Part shown: positions 26,471 to 35,618 of the stretch, piece by piece
Layout of the letters: every line of letters begins with the position of its first letter
Numbering within the stretch: position 1 is the first letter of the stretch
Assembly (NCBI GenBank): GCA_963707695.1
Contig: CAVPQY010000003.1
Coordinates: forward strand, 806,001-870,000
DNA from: JAOPZW01 sp963707695
GTDB lineage: Bacteria; Actinomycetota; Thermoleophilia; Solirubrobacterales; Solirubrobacteraceae
Reading direction: 5' to 3'
DNA: 64,000 bases
Position numbers and translations under genes: made by a program
Notes under the pieces: generated by a model
The model's database searches: none
What the model was told of the DNA's origin: nothing
Seen by the model: the letters and a program-made list of their open reading frames with translations, nothing else

Positions 26471-27945
26471 GCGAGCCGCGCGCGGGGACGGGCACCGCCG
26501 CCGGCCGCCTGGTCCTGGTCTCCAACCGCGGGCCGGTGACCTTCCAGGACGACGGGTCGGTCAAGCGCGGGACGGGCGGCCTGGTCACGGCGCTCACCGG
26601 CCTGGCCTCCCACCGCGACGCGACGTGGATCGCCAGTGCGCTCAGCGACGCCGACGTGCGCCGCGCCGACGAGGCGGGCGGTCGGCCGTTCTCGGTCGAG
26701 TCGCCGGGCGGGGGCGAGTACCAGGTGCGCCTCGTGGCCTCCGACCCCGACGCCTACGACCGCTTCTACAACGTCTTCGCCAACCCGATGCTGTGGTTCA
26801 TCCAGCACTACCTGTGGGACCTCAGCAACGCCCCGGACGTGCGGCGCAACGAGATCGAGGCCTTCGAGTACGGCTACAACGTCGTCAACGAGGACCTCGC
26901 CCAGGCCGTGGTCGAGGAGATCGACGGCGTCGACGACCCGATGGTGATGGTCCACGACTACCACCTCTACACGCTGCCCGGCCTCGTGCGCCGCGCCCGG
27001 CCCGACGTCTTCCTGCACCACTTCATCCACATCCCGTGGACGCAGAGCGACGCCTGGCGCGTGCTCCCCGGGCGCATCCGCGAGGAGCTGTACGCGGGCC
27101 TGCTGGCCAACGACATCATCGGCTTCCACACGATGGCCTACCGGCGGAACTTCCTGCAGTGCTGCCGCGACCTCATGGGCCTGGAGGTCGACTTCGACGC
27201 GGGGTCGGTGCGCTACGAGGACCGCGAGGTGTGGGTGCGCTCCTACCCGCTGCCGATCGACGCGCGGGCGACCCGCCGCGTGGCGGCCGGCGAGCGCACG
27301 CAGGAGTTCGAGCGCGAGCTGCTGCGCCGCCGGCGCGACGCGATGATCCTGCGCGTCGACCGCGCCGACCTCTCGAAGAACGTCCTGCGCGGCTTCAGCG
27401 CCTTCGACCTCTTCCTCGAGCAGCACCCGGAGTGGCGCGAGCGGGTCACGTTCGTCGCGCAGCTCATGCCGTCGCGGACCGACGTGCCCGAGTACGCCGA
27501 GTACCTCGAGCGCATCGAGGCGCTCGTCGCGGTCGTCAACCACCGCCACGGCACGCCGGACTGGATGCCGATCCAGCTCAAGCTCCGCGACGACCTCGAG
27601 GAGGCCATCGCCTCCTACAAGCACTACGACGTCCTGCTGGTCAACGCGATGTTCGACGGGATGAACCTCGTCGCGAAGGAGGGGCCGCTCGTCAACGAGC
27701 GCCGTGGCGTCTCGATCCTGTCGGAGAACACGGGCGCGCACGAGGAGCTCGGCGAGTGCGCGCTGTCGGTCAACCCGTTCGACATCCAGGAGCTGGCCGA
27801 CTCGATCCACGCCGCGCTGACGATGCCCGACGACGAGCGGGCCCGCCGCGCCGAGGGCCTGCAGCGCATCGTCACCGCCCGCGACCCGGGCGACTGGATC
27901 GACGAGCAGCTCGCGGACATCCGCGCGAAGGCCGGGCGGACCTAG
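26467..27945 (+). CDS. otsA: Trehalose-6-phosphate synthase
   Basis: A 492-residue GT20 enzyme making trehalose 6-phosphate from an NDP-glucose and glucose 6-phosphate. It shows the N-terminal S-N-R-G-P-V loop, G-G-L-V-T-A-L, W-x-H-Y-x-L block (F-I-Q-H-Y-L-W-D), V-H-D-Y-H-L, H-I-P-W-T-Q-S-D, the R-A-D-L-S-K-N region and E-N-T-G-A-H-E-E-L-G. The ATG overlaps the treT stop. No trehalose-phosphatase (otsB) is in the window, so the phosphatase is elsewhere or fused to another gene. Confidence 0.92.
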   Translation: MSEPRAGTGTAAGRLVLVSNRGPVTFQDDGSVKRGTGGLVTALTGLASHRDATWIASALSDADVRRADEAGGRPFSVESPGGGEYQVRLVASDPDAYDRFYNVFANPMLWFIQHYLWDLSNAPDVRRNEIEAFEYGYNVVNEDLAQAVVEEIDGVDDPMVMVHDYHLYTLPGLVRRARPDVFLHHFIHIPWTQSDAWRVLPGRIREELYAGLLANDIIGFHTMAYRRNFLQCCRDLMGLEVDFDAGSVRYEDREVWVRSYPLPIDARATRRVAAGERTQEFERELLRRRRDAMILRVDRADLSKNVLRGFSAFDLFLEQHPEWRERVTFVAQLMPSRTDVPEYAEYLERIEALVAVVNHRHGTPDWMPIQLKLRDDLEEAIASYKHYDVLLVNAMFDGMNLVAKEGPLVNERRGVSILSENTGAHEELGECALSVNPFDIQELADSIHAALTMPDDERARRAEGLQRIVTARDPGDWIDEQLADIRAKAGRT

Positions 27946-28024
27946 CCCCCTCACGGCAGGCCGAACTCCGCCCCCTGGCAGCGCGCAGGCCGAACTCCGC
28001 CCCCTCACGGCAGGCCGAACTCCG
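27946..28024. repeat. Three tandem copies of a 25-29 base unit
   Basis: Units at 27946-27970 and 28000-28024 are identical 25-mers. The middle copy (27971-27999) shares both ends but has a different centre (GGCAGCGCG in place of CACGG). The third unit holds the stop codon and last codons (E-F-G-L-P) of the minus-strand gene at 28005-28535, so the array looks like a tandem duplication of that gene's 3' end. It fills the gap right after the otsA stop. Confidence 0.7.
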
Positions 28025-28535
28025 CGGCGAGCCCGTCGGGCGGGGGCGGTGCTGCGGTGGGCGCGCGCGAGGAGAGGCGGCGCGCGACGGGCGGCGGGGT
28101 CGCGGTCGGCGGCGGAGCCGGGCCGGCCCGGGGCCGGCGTGGCGGGGGCGGGCGGCGCGCGCGATGCACCTCCGCTTCGCGGTGGGCTGCTGCGGCGCGG
28201 TGGGTGCCCGCGCCACGGCCTGTCCGCGCGGCGCGGTGCTTCGCGGTCCGGCGATCGCGCGCAGCCGGCCGCCCCCGCGTCGTGTCGCGGTGCGCCACGG
28301 GGCGGCGCCGCCCCGCGGCCGGGCGCTCCGCCACCGGCGGCCGCGGCGCGGCCCCTCGCCCCTCCACCCGCGCGTCGGCCACGACCGGCCGCGGGTCGGA
28401 CGCCGGCAGCCGGGGCGGCTCGCCGCGCAGGTGCGGCCAGACGACGACGAGCGCGAGCACCGCCGGGAGGGCGAGCACGCGGGCGAGGTTGGCCCACCGG
28501 ATCCGGCCCAGGAGGCCCGTCGGGAGCGGTCGCAT
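28005..28535 (-). CDS. Hypothetical single-pass membrane protein with Pro/Arg/Ala-rich tail
   Basis: A 176-residue frame starting at ATG 28535 with GGAGGGG just upstream. Residues about 17-34 form one membrane segment (L-A-L-P-A-V-L-A-L-V-V-V-W). The rest is low-complexity Pro, Arg, Ala and His, probably disordered. No homology is recognised. It sits divergently between otsA and rpsF. Other frames here are also open because of GC bias, so support is the membrane segment and the ribosome binding site only. Confidence 0.5.
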   Translation of the reverse strand: MRPLPTGLLGRIRWANLARVLALPAVLALVVVWPHLRGEPPRLPASDPRPVVADARVEGRGAAPRPPVAERPAAGRRRPVAHRDTTRGRPAARDRRTAKHRAARTGRGAGTHRAAAAHREAEVHRARRPPPPRRPRAGPAPPPTATPPPVARRLSSRAPTAAPPPPDGLAAEFGLP

Positions 28536-28575
28536 GACCCCTCCAGGGGCGCGGCGGGCGCGATTCGCCCCCTGC

Positions 28576-28581
28576 TACCCT
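28576..28581 (+). promoter_or_regulatory. Putative -10 box (TACCCT) of rpsF
   Basis: TACCCT ends 11 bases before the rpsF ATG. Confidence 0.4.
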
Positions 28582-28592
28582 CGGCCGCGCTC

Positions 28593-28958
28593 ATGGCCAA
28601 GCCCCCCGCGACCTACGACCTCGTCCTCCTCCTCGACCCGCAGGCCGAGGACGACCGCCGCCAGAAGATCCTGTCGGACGTGCGCGCGATGGTCGCGGCG
28701 GGCGGCGAGATCGTCAACGAGCAGGACTGGGGCACGCGCCCGATGGCCTACGAGATCCGCCACCAGGCGCAGTCCGAGTACCACCTCCTGCAGTTCCACC
28801 CGTCGCGCGAGCTGCTGGCGAGCCTCGAGCGCACCCTGCGCATCACCGACGGCGTGGTGCGCTTCCGCATCATCAAGCTCGCCCCCGGGACCCCCGAGCC
28901 GCCCGAGCCGGCGCGGGCCGACCGCCCGGCCGTCGAGACGGCCGACGCGGCCGCCTAG
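28593..28958 (+). CDS. rpsF: 30S ribosomal protein S6
   Basis: A 121-residue S6, which binds the central domain of 16S rRNA with S18. It shows the N-terminal Y-D-L-V-L-L-L-D-P strand, D-W-G-T-R-P-M-A-Y-E-I and the C-terminal strand I-T-D-G-V-V-R-F-R-I-I-K. The tail is Pro/Ala-rich. It is first in the rpsF-ssb-rpsR-rplI block. No Shine-Dalgarno sequence is visible; the -10 box lies 11 bases upstream. Confidence 0.94.
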   Translation: MAKPPATYDLVLLLDPQAEDDRRQKILSDVRAMVAAGGEIVNEQDWGTRPMAYEIRHQAQSEYHLLQFHPSRELLASLERTLRITDGVVRFRIIKLAPGTPEPPEPARADRPAVETADAAA

Positions 28959-29114
28959 TCGCGCCGCACGTGTCAGACGCGCCGCCCGCGCGTCGACCCT
29001 GCAACGAAAGAGCGCACGTTCCGGCCTGAGTGCGGGTGGCGTCCCAGGGCGCCTCTACACTCGCCGCCGACACCGAGCTTCCGCGTCGTTCGCCCCCGAA
29101 AGGAGCCACCGCCG

Positions 29115-29591
29115 ATGGCGGCCACGAACATCAACCGGGTGATCATCACCGGGAACCTGACGTCCGATCCCGAGCTGCGCTCGCTGCCCAGCGGGACGTC
29201 GGTCTGCAAGCTGCGCGTCGCCTGCAACACGCGGCGCAAGGACAACTCGACGGGCGAGTGGGTCGACAAGCCGAACTTCTTCGACGTCACCGTCTGGGGC
29301 GCCCAGGGCGAGAACTCGGCGCGGTACCTCTCGAAGGGCCGACCCGTCGCGATCGACGGGCGCCTCGAGTGGCGTGAGTGGGAGGACAAGGACGGCAACA
29401 AGCGCCAGTCCGTCGACATCATCGCCGACGCCGTGCAGTTCCTCGGCGGCCGCGACGACGCGCCGGGCGGGGGCGGCGGCTTCACGCCGCGCTCCGACAT
29501 CCCGGTCGACACGGGCGACTTCGCCGCCGCGCCGGCCGGCAACGGCACGCGCAGCCCGTCCGCGCCCGCGGACGACGACATCCCGTTCTAG
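29115..29591 (+). CDS. ssb: Single-stranded DNA-binding protein
   Basis: A 158-residue SSB: an OB-fold (N-R-V-I-I-T-G-N-L-T-S-D-P-E-L-R ... W-V-D-K-P-N-F-F-D-V-T-V-W-G) over the first 110 residues, a Gly-rich linker, and the acidic tip D-D-D-I-P-F that recruits repair and replication partners. AAAGGAG is 9 bases before the ATG, in contrast to rpsF. It protects single-stranded DNA at replication forks. Confidence 0.95.
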   Translation: MAATNINRVIITGNLTSDPELRSLPSGTSVCKLRVACNTRRKDNSTGEWVDKPNFFDVTVWGAQGENSARYLSKGRPVAIDGRLEWREWEDKDGNKRQSVDIIADAVQFLGGRDDAPGGGGGFTPRSDIPVDTGDFAAAPAGNGTRSPSAPADDDIPF

Positions 29592-29627
29592 GCCGCGGCG
29601 GCCCCGTGGGCCGCGGAGGACCGCGCA

Positions 29628-29651
29628 GACGGCCCGCCTCGGCGGGCCGTC
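29628..29651 (+). terminator. Hairpin between ssb and rpsR
   Basis: GACGGCCCGC and GCGGGCCGTC form a perfect 10-bp stem with a 4-base loop, 37 bases after the ssb stop. No T-run follows. It could attenuate or process the transcript before rpsR. Confidence 0.5.
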
Positions 29652-29771
29652 GCTCGTCCCGGGCGCCGTACCGCGGGGTCCGGACGGAAGCTGCCACAAT
29701 GGGTCGGTCGCGCGCCGCCCGGCGCGCGTCGCACTGCCCAGACGACAGCACAGCAGCGAAGGAACCTCCAC

Positions 29772-30098
29772 GTGGCGAAGCAGCGCTCTCGCAAGCCGGT
29801 CCGCCGGCGGGACAAGAAGGCCGGGGCCGGCAGCAACCGCCGCAAGCCCTGCCTGTTCTGCAAGGACAAGATCGAGCAGGTCGACTACAAGGACACGGCG
29901 ACCCTGCGCAAGTTCATCTCCGAGCGCGGCAAGATCCGCTCGCGCCGGATCACGGGCGCCTGCCGCCGGCACCAGAGCCAGGTGGCGACGGCCGTCAAGC
30001 GGGCACGCGAGCTCGCGCTGCTGCCGTACGTCGCGGAGGCCCGCGACGAGCGCGACGACCGCGGGCGTGGCCGGCGCGGCGAGGACCGCGACCGCTAG
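29772..30098 (+). CDS. rpsR: 30S ribosomal protein S18, zinc-binding type
   Basis: A 108-residue S18, longer than the usual 75-85. It has the conserved core Y-K-D-x-x-x-L-R-K-F-I-S-E-R-G-K-I-R-S-R-R-I-T-G and the paired Cys motif C-L-F-C ... C-R-R-H of the zinc-retaining form. The C-terminal 20 residues are Arg/Asp repeats (D-E-R-D-D-R-G-R-G-R-R). The start is GTG at 29772, preceded by AAGGA. It partners S6 in the small subunit. Confidence 0.94.
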   Translation: MAKQRSRKPVRRRDKKAGAGSNRRKPCLFCKDKIEQVDYKDTATLRKFISERGKIRSRRITGACRRHQSQVATAVKRARELALLPYVAEARDERDDRGRGRRGEDRDR

Positions 30099-30101
30099 CC
30101 G

Positions 30102-30551
30102 ATGCCCGAGGCCATCCTGCTCCAGGACGTCGACCAGCTCGGGCCCAAGGGCACCGTCGTCGACGTCTCGAAGGGCTACCTCCGGAACTTCCTCATCCCG
30201 CGCCACCTCGCCCAGCCGGCGACGAAGGGCGCGCTCGAGGCGGCCCGCCGCGCCGCCGAGGCCCAGGAGCGCGCCGCCGAGCAGGCGACGAGCCAGGCCC
30301 GCGAGGGTGCCGAGCTCCTGAACAAGACGGTCCTCACGCTGAGCCACCAGGCCGGCGAGGACGGGCGCCTCTTCGGCTCGGTCACGTCCCAGGACGTCGC
30401 CGACGCCATCAAGGAGGCGCGCGGCCTCGACGTCGACCGCCGCAAGGTCCACCTCGAGGAGCCCATCCGCCACGTGGGCACCTACATGGTGGTCGTCGAG
30501 GTCGCCGACGGCGTCACGGCGACGGTCAAGACGATCGTCTCCGAGCGCTAG
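30102..30551 (+). CDS. rplI: 50S ribosomal protein L9
   Basis: A 149-residue L9: an N-terminal domain (L-L-Q-D-V-D-Q-L-G-P-K-G-T-V-V-D-V-S-K-G-Y-L-R-N-F-L-I-P), the long central helix rich in Ala and Glu (about 40-75), and a C-terminal domain (D-G-R-L-F-G-S-V-T-S-Q-D-V). It starts 3 bases after the rpsR stop. Confidence 0.95.
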   Translation: MPEAILLQDVDQLGPKGTVVDVSKGYLRNFLIPRHLAQPATKGALEAARRAAEAQERAAEQATSQAREGAELLNKTVLTLSHQAGEDGRLFGSVTSQDVADAIKEARGLDVDRRKVHLEEPIRHVGTYMVVVEVADGVTATVKTIVSER

Positions 30552-30579
30552 CCCGGCCACCCGGCCGCGCACGCTTCCC

Positions 30580-30603
30580 GGACGGGCCCGCGCGGGCCCG
30601 TCC
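30580..30603 (+). terminator. Perfect 24-base palindrome after rplI
   Basis: GGACGGGCCCGC followed directly by its reverse complement, 28 bases past the rplI stop. It can form a long GC stem in the RNA; no T-run follows. It probably ends or attenuates the ribosomal transcript. Confidence 0.55.
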
Positions 30604-30750
30604 GTCGTCGTGGCCGACCGTCCTCGGCGGTCGTCGCCAGACGGCCCCTTCGCGACATCCCCGCGTCGACCGGCAACGCCTCTGCGACGGCTCGGCGGCA
30701 ACTTCCGGAAGGAGCGGCAAGGACGCCTGCAGGACGGCCGAGCCGAGCGC

Positions 30751-30756
30751 TACGGT
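30751..30756 (+). promoter_or_regulatory. Putative -10 box (TACGGT) of dnaB
   Basis: TACGGT ends 12 bases before the dnaB ATG and supports the ATG at 30769 over the longer frame from 30610. Confidence 0.4.
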
Positions 30757-30768
30757 CGCCCGGCCCCG

Positions 30769-32187
30769 ATGAGCACCGCGACCCCCACCCACGGCAACGG
30801 CAACGGCAACGGCGGCCCCTCCGGTCCGGCGACCGGCATGGGCGCCCCGCCGCACTCGATCGAGGCCGAGCAGTCGGTGCTCGGCGCCGTCCTGCTCTCC
30901 GAGCGCGTCCACTACGCGTTCGTCATCGAGGAGGGCCTGAAGCCCGAGGACTTCTACCGCGAGCGCCACCGCACGATCTACGAGTCGATGCTCGCGCTCT
31001 ACGAGGCCAGCGAGCCCATCGACGTCCTCACGGTCACCGAGCACCTGCGCTCGCGCGGCAAGCTCGAGGACGCCGGCGGGACCGCGGAGATCGACAGCCT
31101 GTCCGCCGCCGTGCCCGCGGTCGGCAACCTGCGCCGCTACGGGGCCATCGTCAAGGAGCACTCGCTCCTGCGCCGCCTGCTCGGCGCCACCTACGAGATC
31201 CAGGCCGCCGTGGCCGGCCACGAGGCGCAGCCGCGCGAGCTCGTCGAGCGGGCCGAGCGCGTCATGCTCGAGGTCGCCCACGACGACCGCCAGAAGGACT
31301 TCCAGAAGGTCGGCGAGGTCCTCCACGTCGAGATCGCCAAGTGGCAGGCGCTCTCGGCCGAGGGCCGCTCTCTCACCGGGACGCCCTCCGGCTTCTCGGA
31401 CCTCGACACGATCACCGGCGGCTTCCAGCCGGGCAACCTCGTCATCATCGCCGCGCGGCCGTCGATGGGGAAGTCGGCCCTCGTCACGAACATGGCCGAG
31501 AACGTCGCGCTCGACCGCGAGCGCCCGCGGCCCGTGGCCCTCTTCAGCCTCGAGATGAGCGAGGCCGAGCTCGCGCAGCGCTTCATCGCCAGCCAGGCGT
31601 CGATCAAGGGCGACGACCTCCGCAAGGGCCGGCTGAAGGACGAGTCGAAGTGGAAGCGCGTGCTGAAGGTCGCCGGCGAGTACGACTCCGCGCCGCTCTT
31701 CATCGACGACAGCTCGGACATCGGCATCCTCGACGTGCGCGCGAAGGCCCGGCGGCTCCATCAGCAGACGCTCGCCGACCACGGCGGCCTGGGGCTGATC
31801 ATCGTCGACTACCTGCAGCTCCTGCGCGCGGACTCGCGCATCGAGAACCGCGTCCAGCAGGTCGGCGAGATGTCGCGCGGGCTGAAGATCCTCGCCCGCG
31901 AGCTGCGCTGCCCGGTCATCGCGCTCTCGCAGCTCTCGCGTGGCGTCGAGTCGCGCACGGACAAGCGGCCGATGCTCTCCGACCTGCGCGAGTCCGGGCA
32001 GATCGAGCAGGACGCCGACCTCGTGATGTTCATCTACCGCGACGAGTACTACAACCCGGAGACCACCGACCGCCCCGGCGAGGCCGAGCTCATCATCGCC
32101 AAGCACCGCAACGGCGGCCTGGGCGACGTCCCCCTGAGCTTCCAGAACGAGTACCCGCGCTTCCTCAGCCTCCAGCGGGCCGCGTGA
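30769..32187 (+). CDS. dnaB: Replicative DNA helicase DnaB
   Basis: A 472-residue hexameric helicase. The N-terminal domain starts at P-H-S-I-E-A-E-Q-S-V-L-G after a Gly/Asn-rich leader (G-N-G-N-G-N-G-G). The RecA-like domain has Walker A A-R-P-S-M-G-K-S-A, L-F-S-L-E-M-S, Walker B L-I-I-V-D-Y-L-Q-L-L and S-Q-L-S-R-G-V-E-x-R. No intein interrupts the P-loop. The stop overlaps the next gene's ATG by one base, coupling it to a putative loader. Confidence 0.95.
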   Translation: MSTATPTHGNGNGNGGPSGPATGMGAPPHSIEAEQSVLGAVLLSERVHYAFVIEEGLKPEDFYRERHRTIYESMLALYEASEPIDVLTVTEHLRSRGKLEDAGGTAEIDSLSAAVPAVGNLRRYGAIVKEHSLLRRLLGATYEIQAAVAGHEAQPRELVERAERVMLEVAHDDRQKDFQKVGEVLHVEIAKWQALSAEGRSLTGTPSGFSDLDTITGGFQPGNLVIIAARPSMGKSALVTNMAENVALDRERPRPVALFSLEMSEAELAQRFIASQASIKGDDLRKGRLKDESKWKRVLKVAGEYDSAPLFIDDSSDIGILDVRAKARRLHQQTLADHGGLGLIIVDYLQLLRADSRIENRVQQVGEMSRGLKILARELRCPVIALSQLSRGVESRTDKRPMLSDLRESGQIEQDADLVMFIYRDEYYNPETTDRPGEAELIIAKHRNGGLGDVPLSFQNEYPRFLSLQRAA

Positions 32188-32918
32188 TGGCGGACGGGAC
32201 GACGGACGGCGCGAGGAGCCCGGGCGGCGGGCGCGACGGCTGCCCCTTCGGCCTCTGCGACGGCAGCGGCTTCCTCGTGGACGAGGAGCGCCGGACGGCC
32301 ACGCCGTGCCGGTGCCGGCCCCAGCAGGTCGAGCGCCGCCGCGCGCGGTCGCTCAGCGCGGTCATCCCGCGCAAGTACCGCGGCGTGTCCTTCGACCGGC
32401 CGCCGGTCACCCACCTCCCGGACCCGATCGTCCGCGCCCTGCGCGGCTACGTGCGCTCGATCGACACGCACCTCGACGAGGGCGACGGGCTCTGGTTCGA
32501 GGGCGACGTCGGCACCGGGAAGACGACGCTGGCCATGCTCGTCTCGCGGGCGGCGCTCGACGCCGGGCGCTCCGTGGCGATCTACTCGCTGCCGCGCCTG
32601 CTCGCCGAGATCCGGGCGACCTTCGAGGCCGACACCGAGGGCTCGTACGTCGACTTCCTCGAGCGGCTGGCCGCGGTGGACCTCCTGCACGTCGACGACG
32701 TCGGCGCCGAGAAGACGAGCCCCTGGGTGCTCGAGCAGCTCTACGCCATCGTCAACGCCCGCTACGAGGACGAGAAGGCCATCGTCATCACGACGAACCT
32801 GCCGCAGGACGAGCTCGCCGACCAGATCGGGTTCCGCACGGTGTCGCGGCTGAAGGAGATGTGCGAGGTGCTCCCGCTGTACGGCGAGGACGCCAGGGCG
32901 TCCCTACGCTCCGCGTAG
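32187..32918 (+). CDS. DnaC/DnaI-like AAA+ ATPase, putative DnaB loader
   Basis: A 243-residue IstB/DnaC-type ATPase. An N-terminal zinc-binding-like segment (C-P-F-G-L-C-D-G-S-G-F, then C-R-C) is followed by Walker A (G-D-V-G-T-G-K-T-T near 115), Walker B (L-L-H-V-D-D-V-G) and a sensor region (I-V-I-T-T-N-L). The family loads DnaB onto DNA or assists transposases. Immediate coupling to dnaB (TGATG) argues for the replication role. No transposase is nearby. Confidence 0.88.
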   Translation: MADGTTDGARSPGGGRDGCPFGLCDGSGFLVDEERRTATPCRCRPQQVERRRARSLSAVIPRKYRGVSFDRPPVTHLPDPIVRALRGYVRSIDTHLDEGDGLWFEGDVGTGKTTLAMLVSRAALDAGRSVAIYSLPRLLAEIRATFEADTEGSYVDFLERLAAVDLLHVDDVGAEKTSPWVLEQLYAIVNARYEDEKAIVITTNLPQDELADQIGFRTVSRLKEMCEVLPLYGEDARASLRSA

Positions 32919-32921
32919 ACT
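32916..32921 (+). promoter_or_regulatory. Putative -10 box (TAGACT) of purA
   Basis: TAGACT begins with the stop codon of the loader gene and ends 8 bases before the purA ATG. Confidence 0.4.
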
Positions 32922-32929
32922 CAGGACCG

Positions 32930-34249
<1,320 letters not shown>

Positions 34250-34890
34250 GGGTCGCCGCCACCGGGGAGCACCTCCGCCTCGCCGCGGCGCAGCACCCGG
34301 AGGGCCAGCAGCAGCGCCGAGAGGATCGCCAGCGTCGTGAAGGTGATCTGGACGCTCACGACGCCCTCCTCGGTCCAGTAGACGTCGTCGAGCTGCAGCA
34401 GCAGCGCGGACTCGTCGAGCGTGAGCGCCACGCCGGCGCCGAACGGCAGCGCCAGCCACGGCTCGAGGTGCTCGCTGCGCGTCACGATCGCGGCGCCGCC
34501 CGCCCCGAAGGCGAGCAGGATGCCCGGGATGAAGTGGTGGATGTGCCGGCCGCCCAGGACGACGTTGCGGAACGGGCCGACGCCGCCACGGTGGTGGCGG
34601 ATCGCAGTGCGCCGACAGCCGCGCCCCGCCCCAGGTCGCCGTGAACGCCCCCAGCAGGTTCAGCAGCGCGTGCTCGCGCCGGGTGCCGCCGCGGTACCCC
34701 GCCACCGCGACCTCGAGCGTCTGCCCGAGCGCCTCGGCCGGCAGCTCGGCCGGTGTCCGCCGCCAGACCTTCGCGAGCTCCCCGCCCGCCACGGTGCCGG
34801 CCAGGGCCAGGGCGACGCCGCCCAGCACGTCGGTGCGGTCCACCCGCGGCGCGGCGAGCCGGCGCAGCCGCCGGCGGCGGCTGCGGCGCC

Positions 34891-35596
34891 TCAGGTCCAT
34901 CGCTCGAGGAGGTCCTCGTCGGGCACCTGCCGCACCTGGCGCGCCGGGACGCCCAGGACGACCGCGCGCGGGGCGACGTCGTTGGTGACGACGGCGCCGG
35001 CGGCCACGAAGGCCTCCTCGCCGACCTCGACGCCGGGGACGAGCACGGCGGCGCCGCCGATGCGGCACGCCCGCCGGAGCACGGCGCCGCTGCAGGGGCT
35101 CCCCCGGCGCGTGGCGGGACATCGTGTGGTCGTTCGTCGTCATCGCGCAGGGACCGACGAAGACGTCGTCCTCGACGACGCTCTGCGCGGTCAGGTAGAC
35201 GTTCGACTGCAGGCGCACCCGGTCGCCCACGACGACGTCGTTGTCGATGAGCGTCCCGCGGCCGACCACGGTGTCGACGCCCACGCGGGCCCGCTCGCGG
35301 ACGACGGCCTGGTCCCCGACGATCGAGTCGCGCCCGACGTGGGCGCCCGCGAAGAGGATCGCCTGCGCGCAGACGACCGCGCCGGCCTCGACCTCGAGCG
35401 GCTGCAGCGGGGTCCGCGCGGCCTGCGAGCGGCTGCTCAGCCGCGGGGGCTTGCCGAGGATCGCGGCGTCCTGGACGACGACCCCGTCGCCGAGCACGAC
35501 CCCGTCGTGCACGACGACGTTGGCCCCGAAGACCACGTCGCGCCCGACGGAGGCCGTCGGGCTCAGGACGAGGCCCGGAGCGGTCGGATCGGCCAT
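34891..35596 (-). CDS. Left-handed beta-helix N-acetyltransferase, WbpD/WlbB-like (frameshifted)
   Basis: About 234 residues once one surplus base near 35090 is skipped. Hexapeptide repeats ([VIL]-G-x-x-[VIT]-x) run from V-G-R-D-V-V-F-G-A-N-V-V-V-H-D through G-P-C-A-M-T-T-N-D-H, then on to I-G-G-A-A-V-L-V-P-G-V-E-V-G-E-E-A and V-V-T-N-D-V-A. This family includes the acetyltransferase acting on UDP-3-amino sugars beside 3-dehydrogenase and 2-epimerase genes, as here. The promoter is shared with the divergent oxidoreductase gene. Confidence 0.78.
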
Positions 35597-35602
35597 GGCG
35601 GA

Positions 35603-35609
35603 TACCCTA
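35603..35609. promoter_or_regulatory. Symmetric bidirectional -10 box (TACCCTA)
   Basis: Plus-strand TACCCT (35603-35608) and minus-strand TAGGGT (35604-35609) overlap almost fully. The minus start (ATG 35596) is 7 bases away and the plus GTG (35619) is 10 bases away, so one element could serve both genes. Confidence 0.5.
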
Positions 35610-35618
35610 GTGCCCGTC

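Noticed and set aside
27946..28024. Short repeats as a CRISPR array
   Set aside because: Units are adjacent without unique spacers, the middle copy differs, and no cas gene is nearby.
28057..29142. Plus-strand frame spanning the gap before rpsF and overlapping rpsF
   Set aside because: The product is an Arg/Ser/Thr-rich shadow of rpsF in another frame.
30610..30768. Upstream extension of DnaB
   Set aside because: The extra 53 residues are Arg/Pro-rich and unlike the family. A -10 box lies before the ATG at 30769.
31440..31500. Intein in DnaB
   Set aside because: The Walker A region is continuous and family-length.
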